From positions 806,001 through 870,000 of the forward strand of contig NZ_CP065534.1 of assembly GCF_015999465.1 (NCBI RefSeq): a stretch of 64,000 nt of DNA. The letters are read 5' to 3'. Position 1 is the first letter of the stretch; each line of letters opens with the position of its first letter. The position numbers were made by a program, and so were the translations under genes. Positions 53,487 through 62,604 of the stretch are shown piece by piece. The DNA is from Lonsdalea populi (GTDB lineage Bacteria > Pseudomonadota > Gammaproteobacteria > Enterobacterales > Enterobacteriaceae). The notes below the pieces were generated by a model, which did not search any database, was not told the origin of the DNA, and worked only from the letters and a program-made list of their open reading frames with translations.

Positions 53487-55070
53487 ATGATGACACCTGA
53501 TAAAGAGATTATGGATTTTGTGTTCGCCGAACTCCATCCATCAGGTGGCGTGACGCTGCTTATTGATGGTAATAGGCGAAAAGAAGCGGCGATCCAGCGA
53601 TGGGTGATGGATGTCACACGGACACACCCGACGGCAAAAACCGAGTTTGTGACACTGAGCGAGCTGAATCGTCGTCGTGAAGTTGCAGAACAGCAAGGGC
53701 TGGGGCTGCTGACACAAGGGGTCAGCGAAGACGACTTGAATCATCGTGATATCAGCGTATCGCAGGATAAATTGATCAGTTATATGCGGCTGGGCCATGA
53801 GTTCAGTGCGTCTGACATCCATTTTGAGATCAGTGCTGACCGAAAACTAACGATCGTTCAGCTGCGCGTCCACGGTGAACTTGAGGTCGTTGATGAGGTG
53901 AAAGATGTGGAAGGTATGACGCTGGCTTCCACGGCCTATCTGTCAATGTGTGACGTACGTGAGCAATCCTTTTTTGCGGGTCGCGAACAGTCCGGGCGTG
54001 TCGATGCTAAGTTTGCCCGCCGGGCCGGTCTGTATGGCGCCCGCTATGAGCATCGTCCCACGCCGGACGGACTGATTGTGGTTATGCGTCTTATCCCGGA
54101 CGACGGAGATAATGTCCCCACACTGCCGCAGCTGGGTTTTCTGCCTGAACAGATAAAGCTCATTATGCAGATCCTGCGCCTGCCGGAGGGTATGGTGCTG
54201 CTGACCGGGCCAACCGGTTCAGGTAAAAGCGCCACCCTGCGCGTGTTCAGCGATATCTGGCTGAAGCTGACGGGAGGCAAAAAGCGCCTGCTGACGCTGG
54301 AAAATCCGCCTGAAGGGCGCATTCCTGGTGCGATCCAGACGCCCGTGATGCCCGCTGATAATTCACCGGAAGCCATCAGCCGCGCCTGGAATAACGCTAA
54401 TGCCTCGGCACTGCGTCTCGACCCGGATGCTATCCTGAACGGTGAGATGCGTGACCTTCATTCACTGATTGCGGCCATTTACGCGAGTGAAACCGGGCAT
54501 GCACTCTTCTCTACCTTGCATACCCAAAGTGCCATTGGCTCATTGCGCCGTATGGAGCACTTTGGCGTCGATCGTCACCTCCTGGCAGATGCAGCACTCA
54601 TCACCGGTCTGATAGGCCAGCGGCTTGTGCCACTGCTCTGTGAACACTGCCGGGTGCCTTGGCAGGTTAAAGCCCCTGAGATGGATGCCGATACGCGTGC
54701 CCGTCTCGAACGGTACTGCACCGTTGAAGGCTTCTGCGATACCAGCAAACTCTTCTTCCGTAATCATGAAGGCTGCTCTCACTGTCAGAAAACGGTGCCC
54801 CTAACCGGACGTATCATCAGTCGCGGCGTGACGGGGCGTACGGCGGTTGCCGAGGTGATCAGGACCGATGCGCGCCTCATGCTGCTTTGGCTGTCTCACG
54901 GGCCTGCTGTTGCCCGCCAATATTGGGTGAATCAGGGGGGGATCACACGGCGAATGCATCTTATGCGTTATCTCGCAGAGGGGCGAGTCGACCCGCTGGA
55001 AGGCGATCTTATCTGTCCGCTGGATGAGGATGCGATGATGGAATGTGAGGTACCTGATGGTTTTCAGTAG
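53487..55070 (+). CDS. pilQ: Pilus assembly ATPase PilQ
   Basis: A 527-residue secretion ATPase of the PulE/VirB11 type. GPTGSGKSATLRVFSD is Walker A, LLTLENPPEGRIPGAIQTP the Asp-box region, and SALRLDPDAILNGEMRD Walker B, followed by the His box region (TGHALFSTLHTQSAIGSL). A CxxC set follows (CEHCRVPW, CSHCQKT). It powers pilin assembly from the cytoplasm. It overlaps pilR. Confidence 0.9.
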   Translation: MMTPDKEIMDFVFAELHPSGGVTLLIDGNRRKEAAIQRWVMDVTRTHPTAKTEFVTLSELNRRREVAEQQGLGLLTQGVSEDDLNHRDISVSQDKLISYMRLGHEFSASDIHFEISADRKLTIVQLRVHGELEVVDEVKDVEGMTLASTAYLSMCDVREQSFFAGREQSGRVDAKFARRAGLYGARYEHRPTPDGLIVVMRLIPDDGDNVPTLPQLGFLPEQIKLIMQILRLPEGMVLLTGPTGSGKSATLRVFSDIWLKLTGGKKRLLTLENPPEGRIPGAIQTPVMPADNSPEAISRAWNNANASALRLDPDAILNGEMRDLHSLIAAIYASETGHALFSTLHTQSAIGSLRRMEHFGVDRHLLADAALITGLIGQRLVPLLCEHCRVPWQVKAPEMDADTRARLERYCTVEGFCDTSKLFFRNHEGCSHCQKTVPLTGRIISRGVTGRTAVAEVIRTDARLMLLWLSHGPAVARQYWVNQGGITRRMHLMRYLAEGRVDPLEGDLICPLDEDAMMECEVPDGFQ

Positions 55071-56172
55071 CCGTTTCTACCCATCCCGCGACATGACATT
55101 CGCAGAGAGCCTACGTTACCGACTGGTGAGAGTCACTTTTACCGGTCAGTACCGTCAGCCGTTTTACGAAACCCTGCGCTTCCTGCTGGAGAACCGTAAA
55201 GCGCTGAAAGAATCATTGGTCATGATTGGCGAAGTGCATACCGACTTTGGCCAGTGTTGGCACCCCTATCATGAGCTGGTTCAGGACTGTCTTGAAGGGG
55301 TGAACGATAATCGTCCCGGACGAGCCCTGCAGGATGTTCTTGCTGCTTGGGCGCCTTATGAAGAAGCGGCGCTGATCAGCGCCGGGATGGAAACCGGCAA
55401 TATTCCAGGGGCGTTGATGCAGGCAGACAAACTGATCGTCGCACGTCGCCGTATTCTTGGTCAGGTAGTTTTTGCTTCGGTATTTCCGGTGGTCCTTGTT
55501 TTCCTAAGCACCGGCTTGTTGTTGGCCAATAACTTGGCACTGGTGCCCACCCTGAGCAAAATGTCCGATCCGGCTACTTGGACCGGAGCTCTCGGACTGA
55601 TGAATGGCGTTGCTCAGTGGACAGGAGAGTGGGGGCTGACCGCCGCCGGCGCAATGGCAGGGCTGGTCGTTATGGCGTTCTGGTCCCTACCTCGTTGGCG
55701 TGGGCGATTGCGGCGTGTGGCGGATTATCTGATGCCTTGGTCGGTTTACAAAGACCTGCAGGGGGCCGTGTTTCTGATGAACATTGGCGCATTGCTGGGT
55801 GCCGGTGTGCAGGAACTCAAGGCGTTGAGGATCCTTGATGGGTTTGCCCCCCCTTGGCTGCAGGAACGCATCGAGGGCGCTATGGAATGCATGAGCGAAG
55901 GCGACTCTCTGGGCCGAGCGCTGCGTAATAGCGGTTATGACTTTCCCAGCCGTGAAGCGGTGAACTATCTCTCGTTGCTGGATAAAGGCAACAGCGCCGC
56001 GTCGCTCATCACAAACTATGCCGACCGTTGGCTGGAACAGGCGTTGGCGCGTGTTGCCCGCAAAGCCAACGTGACCAAACTCTTTTCTCTCGTTCTGATT
56101 ATGAGTTTCTTCTTACTCATCCTACTGATGGTGATGCAAATTCAGGACATGAACACCTTCAGCACACATTGA
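55057..56172 (+). CDS. pilR: Pilus inner-membrane platform protein PilR
   Basis: A 371-residue T2SF-type platform protein starting at 55057 (GAGGTACCTG before ATG, inside the end of pilQ). Two T2SF repeats are visible: YETLRFLLENRKALKESLVMIG and FLMNIGALLGAGVQELKALRIL, with helices at about 145-165, 200-220 and a last one near 350. It works with PilQ. Confidence 0.9.
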   Translation: MVFSSRFYPSRDMTFAESLRYRLVRVTFTGQYRQPFYETLRFLLENRKALKESLVMIGEVHTDFGQCWHPYHELVQDCLEGVNDNRPGRALQDVLAAWAPYEEAALISAGMETGNIPGALMQADKLIVARRRILGQVVFASVFPVVLVFLSTGLLLANNLALVPTLSKMSDPATWTGALGLMNGVAQWTGEWGLTAAGAMAGLVVMAFWSLPRWRGRLRRVADYLMPWSVYKDLQGAVFLMNIGALLGAGVQELKALRILDGFAPPWLQERIEGAMECMSEGDSLGRALRNSGYDFPSREAVNYLSLLDKGNSAASLITNYADRWLEQALARVARKANVTKLFSLVLIMSFFLLILLMVMQIQDMNTFSTH

Positions 56173-56182
56173 GGAAAATATC

Positions 56183-56779
56183 ATGTCATCAAAGACATTA
56201 GCGGAACGTAATCACCAATCTGACCGGGGATGGGGCATTCTTGAACATGGCTCCATTGCTATTGGTACTGTAATTGTTATCTGTGTCGTCGGCGCTTTGC
56301 TCTGGGGGCTATGGGGGAAAAAATCCGTCGGATTGGAGGGGTCTAACCTTCAAGCCATTGTCACAAATGCTCAGCAACTCAAGCAGACTCAGGGGGGGTA
56401 TAACTTCACCAGCGGCACAACGATGACCGGCACGCTCATTCAACAGGGTGGGGCACCGAAAGCTGGTTGGACGATCCAGGGGACTGCCAGCGCTGGCTCT
56501 GCGACTTTGTGGAATAGCTACGGTGGCCAGGTGGTGATGGCACCGGTGGCAACCGATGGATTTAATAACGGTTTCTCCGTAACGACTCAGAAAATCCCAC
56601 AGGCTGACTGTATCTCAATCGCGACTCAGCTCGGTTCCGGCGGTGCATTCAGTGCCATCACAATTAACAGCACAGATTACAGCGACGGAGTTGTCAGTGC
56701 GGAAGCGGCGGGTAAGTCTTGCTCGGCTGACAGCGGAATGATCGGCAACAATAAGCTTGTCTTCACTCATAACGGCTAG
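56183..56779 (+). CDS. pilS: Major type IVb prepilin PilS
   Basis: A 198-residue prepilin. HQSDRG-WGILEHG marks the prepilin peptidase site: cleavage after Gly leaves Trp1 and the conserved Glu5, followed by the hydrophobic assembly helix SIAIGTVIVICVVGALLWG. Two cysteines (in QADCISI and GKSCSAD) can form the D-loop disulfide. TGAGGAAAATATC precedes the ATG. Main subunit of the thin conjugative pilus. Confidence 0.9.
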   Translation: MSSKTLAERNHQSDRGWGILEHGSIAIGTVIVICVVGALLWGLWGKKSVGLEGSNLQAIVTNAQQLKQTQGGYNFTSGTTMTGTLIQQGGAPKAGWTIQGTASAGSATLWNSYGGQVVMAPVATDGFNNGFSVTTQKIPQADCISIATQLGSGGAFSAITINSTDYSDGVVSAEAAGKSCSADSGMIGNNKLVFTHNG

Positions 56780-56783
56780 TGAC

Positions 56784-57263
56784 ATGCTGCGCCTGTTCAC
56801 GTTCTTGTCGCTGCTCCTGCTTTGCCCCCATGCGGGGGCTTTTTGCTTTGAGGCGGCAGGGATGAAATACCATATTGAACCCCTGCTGCTGAAAGCTATT
56901 GCCACAGGGGAAAGCCGACTCCAATCCAAAGCGACCAATATCAACCGCGATAAAAAAACAGGACGGACCTTGAGCGTTGACTACGGGTTAATGCAGGTCA
57001 ACTCAACGCATATCCCGGTGCTGATGGCAGAGGGCATCATCCGTAACTCACAGGATTTACTGGTCCGTCCTTGTCTAAATGTGCAAATCGGCACCTGGAT
57101 CCTGGCGAAACATTTTCAGGTTTGTGGCATCAGCTGGAACTGTCTGGGTTCTTATAACGCGGGTTTCCGGAAAGATCGGCATGAAACGCGCGAGTCTTAC
57201 GCCAACCGGATATATGCCATTTATTGCGAGCTTTTATTAAAAGAACGAGGGGTGAAACTGTGA
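56784..57263 (+). CDS. pilT: Pilus-associated lytic transglycosylase PilT
   Basis: A 159-residue secreted muramidase with a signal peptide ending near HAGA and the transglycosylase fold: ATGESRLQSKA (catalytic Glu), DYGLMQVNSTH and LGSYNAGF. It opens peptidoglycan for the pilus. It is not the retraction ATPase also called PilT in type IVa systems. Confidence 0.9.
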   Translation: MLRLFTFLSLLLLCPHAGAFCFEAAGMKYHIEPLLLKAIATGESRLQSKATNINRDKKTGRTLSVDYGLMQVNSTHIPVLMAEGIIRNSQDLLVRPCLNVQIGTWILAKHFQVCGISWNCLGSYNAGFRKDRHETRESYANRIYAIYCELLLKERGVKL

Positions 57264-57949
57264 CGCTGCTGACGTTGAGCATGCCCTGGCCGGTGTTTAT
57301 TCTCCTTTTCCCGCTGTGCATCGGTATTTTCGATTTTATTGCGCGTCGGGTTCGTCTGAGCCTAATCACCTCAGCCGATGAGAAGGAATGGGGAAGGGAG
57401 CTTTTCAGCTCGGCCTCTGTGGGCATTACTTGGATTTTCGCCGCGATTACCTGCCTTTTCGCGGCAGCTGCAACCTGCCTACTTTTATCACCGGCCCCAG
57501 CATTGGAACGGTTGGTGGCGCTGTTATTCAGTCTCTACCTATTCAGAATGACGCTTATCGATGCGATTACCGGCTTTTTACCCCGAGAAATGACGACCAG
57601 TTGCCTGATAGCCGGTCTGGTTGCTGCCCTCATAACACCTGGTTTTACTGGTCATCTTCTCGCAGCTGTGACGGCATTATCCGTCTTCAGTGCCTGGCGT
57701 TACGCCACTTTCAAAATTTACGGCTGTGAGTGTCTGGGGTTAGGTGATGTCTTGCTGGCAGGAGCGATCGCCGCCTGGCTGGGAGAAGCAAACGGACTGT
57801 ATGCCTTGCTGGCCGGTGTGAGTTTTTTTGTTCTCTGGCAACTCTTGAACCATCGATTCAGAGAAGGGGGACCGATGGGCCCCTGGTTATGTGCCGGCGC
57901 AATATGGGGCGTTCTTATCAAACTTTATCAGCCACTCATCACATGGTGA
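57260..57949 (+). CDS. pilU: Prepilin peptidase PilU
   Basis: A 229-residue membrane aspartic protease. The GTG at 57260, in a GTGA overlap with the pilT stop and behind GAGGGG, is the best start. The two catalytic Asp residues are in LIDAITGF and in CLGLGDVLLAG (GxGD). It is shorter than type IVa peptidases because it lacks the N-terminal methylase domain, as usual for this group. It processes PilS and PilV. Confidence 0.9.
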   Translation: MTLLTLSMPWPVFILLFPLCIGIFDFIARRVRLSLITSADEKEWGRELFSSASVGITWIFAAITCLFAAAATCLLLSPAPALERLVALLFSLYLFRMTLIDAITGFLPREMTTSCLIAGLVAALITPGFTGHLLAAVTALSVFSAWRYATFKIYGCECLGLGDVLLAGAIAAWLGEANGLYALLAGVSFFVLWQLLNHRFREGGPMGPWLCAGAIWGVLIKLYQPLITW

Positions 57950-59250
57950 AATCTGTGAAACAAAACCACAAAAATGATAGGGGCTGGGCCATTCTCAGCA
58001 CCGGTGCTGCCTTAATTATCCTGCTGCTGGTCAGCGTATGGGGTTATTCACTGATTAATGACTGGATGCAGAGACGTACTTGGATAAACACGTCTGCGCA
58101 GACCTCCCGTTTTACGCAGGCCGTGAAGCGTTATACCGGACATTATTACGATACGTTACTGTCCAGCGCAACCTCGACAGCACCAGTCATTGTGACTCCC
58201 ACCATGTTAAAAAATACAGGGTTTCTGGAGCAAGGATTCAGTGAAACGACCATTGAAGGTCAGGTTTACCGTGCTGCGTTGGTTCGTCATGCGACGAATA
58301 CCGATCAACTTCAGGCGCTTGTTTATACACAAAACGGCGTTCCATTGCCCTTTCTGGCTCTGCGTCAGATATCGATGGATATCACGGCAGGCATGGGCGG
58401 TTACATCTGGACGTCTGGCTTGGCGACCGGTGCGATGGGGAGCTGGAACATACCGATATCCCAGTTTGGCATCAGCACCACGCAGGGGCATATCGCCGTG
58501 CTGCTGACCACGGATGAGCTGGGGATTGCGCGTGGTGAAAGTGACCGACTCTATCGCTTTTCTGTCACAGGTAAGCCCGACCTGAATACGATGCATACCA
58601 GCATTGATATGGGGGGAAACAACCTGAACAACACGGCAACGGTGAATGCGGTGACGGGCACATTCAGCGGTGATATCACCGCAGGCAACACGATGACGGC
58701 CAACAGCGATATACGTTCTAACAACGGTTGGTTTATTACGCGTGGTAGTCAAGGTTGGCTGAATGAGACGTATGGCGGTGGTTTTTACATGTCTGATAAC
58801 GACTGGGTCCGAGCCATTAACGATAAAAACATATACACCGGTGGTCAGGTGCGTGGTGGAAACGTAAGGTCCGAAGGCCGGCTGTCTACAGGGGATGTTC
58901 TCCAGCTTGATGGGGTTAACGCGGCAGGCGCAAGTTGTTCACCCAATGGTTTGGTCAGCCGCGATGCGTCTGGTGCGAGCATGTCCTGCAAAAATGGCGT
59001 GTGGACCTTACCGCAACCAGAGACTCAAATAGTGAGCGCGAGAGTTAACGCTTTCCGGTGGCCACATGCTTATGCCACGTGTCCTACGGGGAAAAAAATC
59101 ATCTCAGGAGGCGGATGGTGTGAGGGCACGTCCATAGGATGGGCAATGTTGGTGGGGAGCGCCCCGTTAGGAGATAACACTTGGCAGGTATGGTGTGACA
59201 CACCAGAAAAACAGAATGTGAGTGCGGTGAGTTATGCCTATTGCCAATAA
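57943..59250 (+). CDS. pilV: Minor tip pilin PilV
   Basis: A 435-residue minor pilin. KNDRG-WAILSTG is the processing site with Trp1 but Ser at position 5 instead of Glu, then a hydrophobic helix. The long C-terminal part (GGGFYMSDNDWVRAINDKNI and following) is the adhesin-like tip, ending in a Cys-rich stretch (GGGWCEG, WCDTPE, AYCQ). In R64 the C-terminus is varied by a shufflon; here there is one intact ending, and no inverted repeats or recombinase gene follow. Confidence 0.85.
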   Translation: MVKSVKQNHKNDRGWAILSTGAALIILLLVSVWGYSLINDWMQRRTWINTSAQTSRFTQAVKRYTGHYYDTLLSSATSTAPVIVTPTMLKNTGFLEQGFSETTIEGQVYRAALVRHATNTDQLQALVYTQNGVPLPFLALRQISMDITAGMGGYIWTSGLATGAMGSWNIPISQFGISTTQGHIAVLLTTDELGIARGESDRLYRFSVTGKPDLNTMHTSIDMGGNNLNNTATVNAVTGTFSGDITAGNTMTANSDIRSNNGWFITRGSQGWLNETYGGGFYMSDNDWVRAINDKNIYTGGQVRGGNVRSEGRLSTGDVLQLDGVNAAGASCSPNGLVSRDASGASMSCKNGVWTLPQPETQIVSARVNAFRWPHAYATCPTGKKIISGGGWCEGTSIGWAMLVGSAPLGDNTWQVWCDTPEKQNVSAVSYAYCQ

Positions 59251-59355
59251 CTTTACTGAAATTTTCATCATTGAGTGAAGAGTTAATCATCGTCAATCAA
59301 TACTCGTTTTTGCACCTTATGGGCGTTCTGCTGTGCAGCCATAAGGAAACCCTGT

Positions 59356-60213
59356 ATGCCATCCAGTCATGCTTCACTCGACGAGCTGCTTCCTGACGCT
59401 CCTGAATATCAGGAGGTCGCACAGGAAGCACCGCCAGTCTCTACGGTTAAGCCGCGGCCGCGGCTTCCGTTCCCTTCTCGAAAAATTCTGCGAACCGGCA
59501 GTCTCGTTTTATTGACATTAAGTCTAGCTGGCTCCCTGACGGCATTGGCTGTCATGGGGCGCGCGCTCTCAGAACTGACCGTCCGCGTCGAAACGCTTGA
59601 TGCCGTCTTCCGTAGCGGACAAATAGGTCGACTTACGTCAAACGTATCTGCATTGGAAACGCGCCTTCAAACGCTCGAACAACAGGTGGCGGCGTTGGCA
59701 ACGCTGCCTGCCGCCGTGCAATCCGCCAATGATGAGCAGGCCAGCTTGAAGAGTGCGGTAAGCCAACTTCAAGATTCGGGTAATCGTGGTAGTCAGACTG
59801 TAGATCAGCTGCAGACGCGTGTTAGTTCACTTGAGCACGATGTACAGCAATCTTTGGGCGCATTGGAGGAGATCAACCGAAAGGTCGAACTTGAGAAAAA
59901 AACGGCAGAATCCGAAAAAAAACGAACGTCTTCTGAATCAGTCAAAACAGGTTCTGTGCCCGCCGCAAAAAAGATTTACCGGTCAGTTCGGCGCCCGGTG
60001 ACGCCGACTGCACCGTTTGTACTGACCGGCATTGAACGTCGTGGCGGTCAGACCTTCGCCGTCGTAATCCCTCGGGGGGATTCGCAAATATCCACTATGC
60101 GCCTGCTTTCGCCTGGCGACAGCCTGATGAATTGGACGTTGAGATCAACGGAGTCCGGTCGTGCAGCCCGGTTTTTGGTTAACGGTACTGAGCACCTGCT
60201 GCAGGTCGAATAA
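59356..60213 (+). CDS. Coiled-coil membrane protein of the conjugative element
   Basis: A 285-residue protein. AAGGAAACCCTGT precedes the ATG. One membrane helix (about 50-70), then a long periplasmic coiled coil (about 75-190), a Lys/Glu/Ser-rich linker, and a C-terminal beta domain (FVLTGIERRGGQTFAVVIP, MRLLSPGDSLMNWTL). The final domain recalls PilP-like or TraP-type beta domains. It lies between pilV and the TIGR03759-like gene, so it is probably part of the transfer machinery. Function unknown. Confidence 0.6.
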   Translation: MPSSHASLDELLPDAPEYQEVAQEAPPVSTVKPRPRLPFPSRKILRTGSLVLLTLSLAGSLTALAVMGRALSELTVRVETLDAVFRSGQIGRLTSNVSALETRLQTLEQQVAALATLPAAVQSANDEQASLKSAVSQLQDSGNRGSQTVDQLQTRVSSLEHDVQQSLGALEEINRKVELEKKTAESEKKRTSSESVKTGSVPAAKKIYRSVRRPVTPTAPFVLTGIERRGGQTFAVVIPRGDSQISTMRLLSPGDSLMNWTLRSTESGRAARFLVNGTEHLLQVE

Positions 60214-60227
60214 ACGGAGAAACAACC

Positions 60228-60944
60228 ATGATGAAAAAAACATTACTTGTTGGGTTGTGCTTGTCATCACTGACGACCTTGGCTGCCAACGTTCAGACAC
60301 CGTCAGCACAGCAGAGCATCTTACCTCAGCAGGAATCTTCCTCGAACGTATTGAATACGTATGTGCAGGCGCAGCAGTGGGGGTTATCCAACAGTGACTG
60401 GCTCCGTTATCAAATGCTGATGAACGGGGAGCGAGGCATTATGTCCCCGGGGCTTGATCCACTGACTGCATTGGGTGTTGAGACTGACAATAGTACAGAA
60501 CGCCGGCGACTCGCTGAACTGTGGGTCAGGCACGAGTACCTACGCAGTGAGAAAGAATTGGCTTTTCAACGTGAAATTAATGCGGCGTGGTTGAGGCTGT
60601 ATCCAAAGATGTTGGCCGTGAACATGGGCAGCAATATGGCGGGGATCGCCCACGATACGCAGGGACGTCTTGCCTTGTTTGTGAAGGAAAATTGTTCCCG
60701 CTGCGATGCACGCCTTGCTGCAGTCTTAGCCGATGATCGTCCGGTCGATATTTATTTGGTCGGCGACAGTAGCGATGAAGCCATCCGTGCCTGGGCCATA
60801 CGTCACAACATCCCGGTAGAAAAAGTTCGTAGCCGGCAAATAACGCTCAACCATGACAGCGGACTGTGGCTACGTTACGGGCAGGGTCAGATGCCGGTCA
60901 TTCTGCAGCAGGGGGAAAACGGATGGCAGCTCGCCGCATTTTGA
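60228..60944 (+). CDS. TIGR03759-type integrating conjugative element protein
   Basis: A 238-residue secreted protein with signal peptide (ending TTLA). QWGLSNSDWLRYQMLMNGERG and SPGLDPLTALGVETD match the family of ICE proteins of this name as I recall it. A CxxC-like pair (KENCSRCDA) in the C-terminal thioredoxin-like part suggests disulfide handling in the periplasm. It overlaps the transglycosylase gene by 22 bases. Confidence 0.8.
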   Translation: MMKKTLLVGLCLSSLTTLAANVQTPSAQQSILPQQESSSNVLNTYVQAQQWGLSNSDWLRYQMLMNGERGIMSPGLDPLTALGVETDNSTERRRLAELWVRHEYLRSEKELAFQREINAAWLRLYPKMLAVNMGSNMAGIAHDTQGRLALFVKENCSRCDARLAAVLADDRPVDIYLVGDSSDEAIRAWAIRHNIPVEKVRSRQITLNHDSGLWLRYGQGQMPVILQQGENGWQLAAF

Positions 60945-61534
60945 TACTGGTTTCTGTACTCCTTTGCTTTGCAATTAACGCGGAGGCTACAGAGCGCCAA
61001 TTTGTCCCAGAGGCTTACCGGCAGATTGCCGCCGCTGAACGGGTGCCAGCAGAGTCACTCTATTCGTTGGCGATGGCAGAAAGCACCCGTAAAGCATCTT
61101 GGGGCTCGAAGCCGTGGCCCTGGACTATCAATGTTGCGGGGAAGGGATTCCATTATGAAACGAGAGAAGAGGCTTTCTCTGCGTTGCTCCAGTTTATTAA
61201 GCGCTGGCCACTGAAGAACATCGATGTCGGTGTAGCGCAGGTGAACCTCGGATGGAATGGGCATTTTTTCCCAACGTTACATGATGCTTTTGACCCTTAC
61301 ATCAACCTTCGCGCTGCTGCTCGTATCCTGAGGGCTTGTTACGACGCCCGGCCCGGTAGCTGGATTCAAGCGGCGGGTTGCTACCATCATCCGGCAGGCG
61401 GTCGCCACGCCGCGACCTACATGGCTATCGTCCGGCGCAAACTCAGTCAGATTGCGCCAAACGACACTCCGGTTCGCAGCGGAAATTCTGTCGCGCTGGC
61501 CCGTTCCTCGCTTACCTGGATTGAACCTCAATGA
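60923..61534 (+). CDS. Lytic transglycosylase of the conjugative element
   Basis: A 203-residue secreted protein with a signal peptide (LILVSVLLCFAINAEA). AESLYSLAMAESTRKAS holds the catalytic Glu, and VGVAQVNLGW and AAGCYHHPAG are further SLT-fold motifs. The start at 60923 follows CAGGGGGAAAACGG. It is a second wall hydrolase beside PilT, here serving the mating-pair apparatus. Its stop overlaps the next gene (ATGA). Confidence 0.85.
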   Translation: MAARRILILVSVLLCFAINAEATERQFVPEAYRQIAAAERVPAESLYSLAMAESTRKASWGSKPWPWTINVAGKGFHYETREEAFSALLQFIKRWPLKNIDVGVAQVNLGWNGHFFPTLHDAFDPYINLRAAARILRACYDARPGSWIQAAGCYHHPAGGRHAATYMAIVRRKLSQIAPNDTPVRSGNSVALARSSLTWIEPQ

Positions 61535-62061
61535 AAACTTTCTTTCGTCAGGCCCTTTCGATCACGCTTGTTTCAACACTTCTGGCAGTAGCTTTAAGCG
61601 CATATGCCGCCCTGACTGTCGTGGGGGATTTTGGGGGGGACCCCACCGCCCCGTTCTTTGAAGGCATCAATGCTGAGAATGATACCGGGGGCGAAGTACC
61701 GCAGACACTTTCTCCTCGGTCTGCGCCGGTGCTTATTTCTGACATGTTGCCAGTGAGTACACCGGAGATGTCTCCAGGAAAGGTTGACGCCCGGGCGTTA
61801 AATCTTATCGGAATGCCGCCGGTGTTCGTACTGGGCGATGATGCAGCTTCACGCCAGTGGCTGCTACGGCATGCCCCCGAACTTCGTCGTATGCAGGCGA
61901 CCGGCATGATTATCAGCGTCAGGGATGAAAGAGGATTGGAATCTTTGCGCCAGCTGGCACCTGATTTAGTGATGGTTCCCGTAAGTGGAGGAGTGTTGTC
62001 ACACCGGCTCTCACTTGACCATTACCCTGTCCTGATTACCGCTACAGGTATATCGCAGTAA
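61531..62061 (+). CDS. TIGR03765-type integrating conjugative element protein
   Basis: A 176-residue secreted protein with a signal peptide ending near SAYA. LTVVGDFGGDPTAPFFEGIN, VSTPEMSPGKVDAR and FVLGDDAASRQWLLRHAPEL agree with the ICE family of this name (PFL_4695 type). It follows the transglycosylase gene by a 4-base overlap. Exact role in transfer unknown. Confidence 0.85.
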   Translation: MKTFFRQALSITLVSTLLAVALSAYAALTVVGDFGGDPTAPFFEGINAENDTGGEVPQTLSPRSAPVLISDMLPVSTPEMSPGKVDARALNLIGMPPVFVLGDDAASRQWLLRHAPELRRMQATGMIISVRDERGLESLRQLAPDLVMVPVSGGVLSHRLSLDHYPVLITATGISQ

Positions 62062-62113
62062 AGGCAACTCCATACTCTTGCTGCTACTTACTTCTTTTAA
62101 AAGGAAATTTGCT

Positions 62114-62503
62114 ATGCGTAAAATGTTTGAATCTATCTCCATTTTATTCGTTGAACGAACCTTCTCTCACAACACGAAAACGGCCTGGATGTGCGTCTGT
62201 GCCCTTCTGCTGTGTATGATCCGGGTAACCATCCTGCGTCCACTATTTCTCCTCTGCTGCGCGATGTGTGCGGTGATGGCCGCTGTGCCGGTCGCTGTCT
62301 TCGTCAGTCCTTCCTTTACCACTGACGTACTGGCTGAGGGCGTATTACGGACAGCCTCATTGCTGCCCAGCGCGTATGTCCCACTGTGCCTTGCTGGATT
62401 GCTTTTTGAGGTGATCCATGTCGTGCGCGGTCTCATGAGTATGGTGGGATATTGGTCAGATTATGCCGTTAAGGATTATACCGCTCAGGGGAGGGGGCGA
62501 TAG
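62114..62503 (+). CDS. Membrane protein of the conjugative element, unknown function
   Basis: A 129-residue protein starting at 62114 (AAAGGAAATTTGCT before ATG). Three hydrophobic segments lie at about 25-65 and 95-115, with several cysteines in the first. It sits just before the coupling protein gene. Position suggests a part of, or helper to, the coupling complex. I do not recognise the family with certainty. Confidence 0.6.
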   Translation: MRKMFESISILFVERTFSHNTKTAWMCVCALLLCMIRVTILRPLFLLCCAMCAVMAAVPVAVFVSPSFTTDVLAEGVLRTASLLPSAYVPLCLAGLLFEVIHVVRGLMSMVGYWSDYAVKDYTAQGRGR

Positions 62504-62604
62504 CCGATGAGGTATGTTCTGGTGACGATAGGCGGTAATTCGCCCTATAGATCAGCGTATGTGTACCGTCGTTTTCTACGCACACTGAATACCGAGGGGG
62601 GGTT

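Noticed and set aside
59251..59355. Search for shufflon repeats or an attachment site after pilV
   Set aside because: No repeated 19-base motif or tRNA end was seen.
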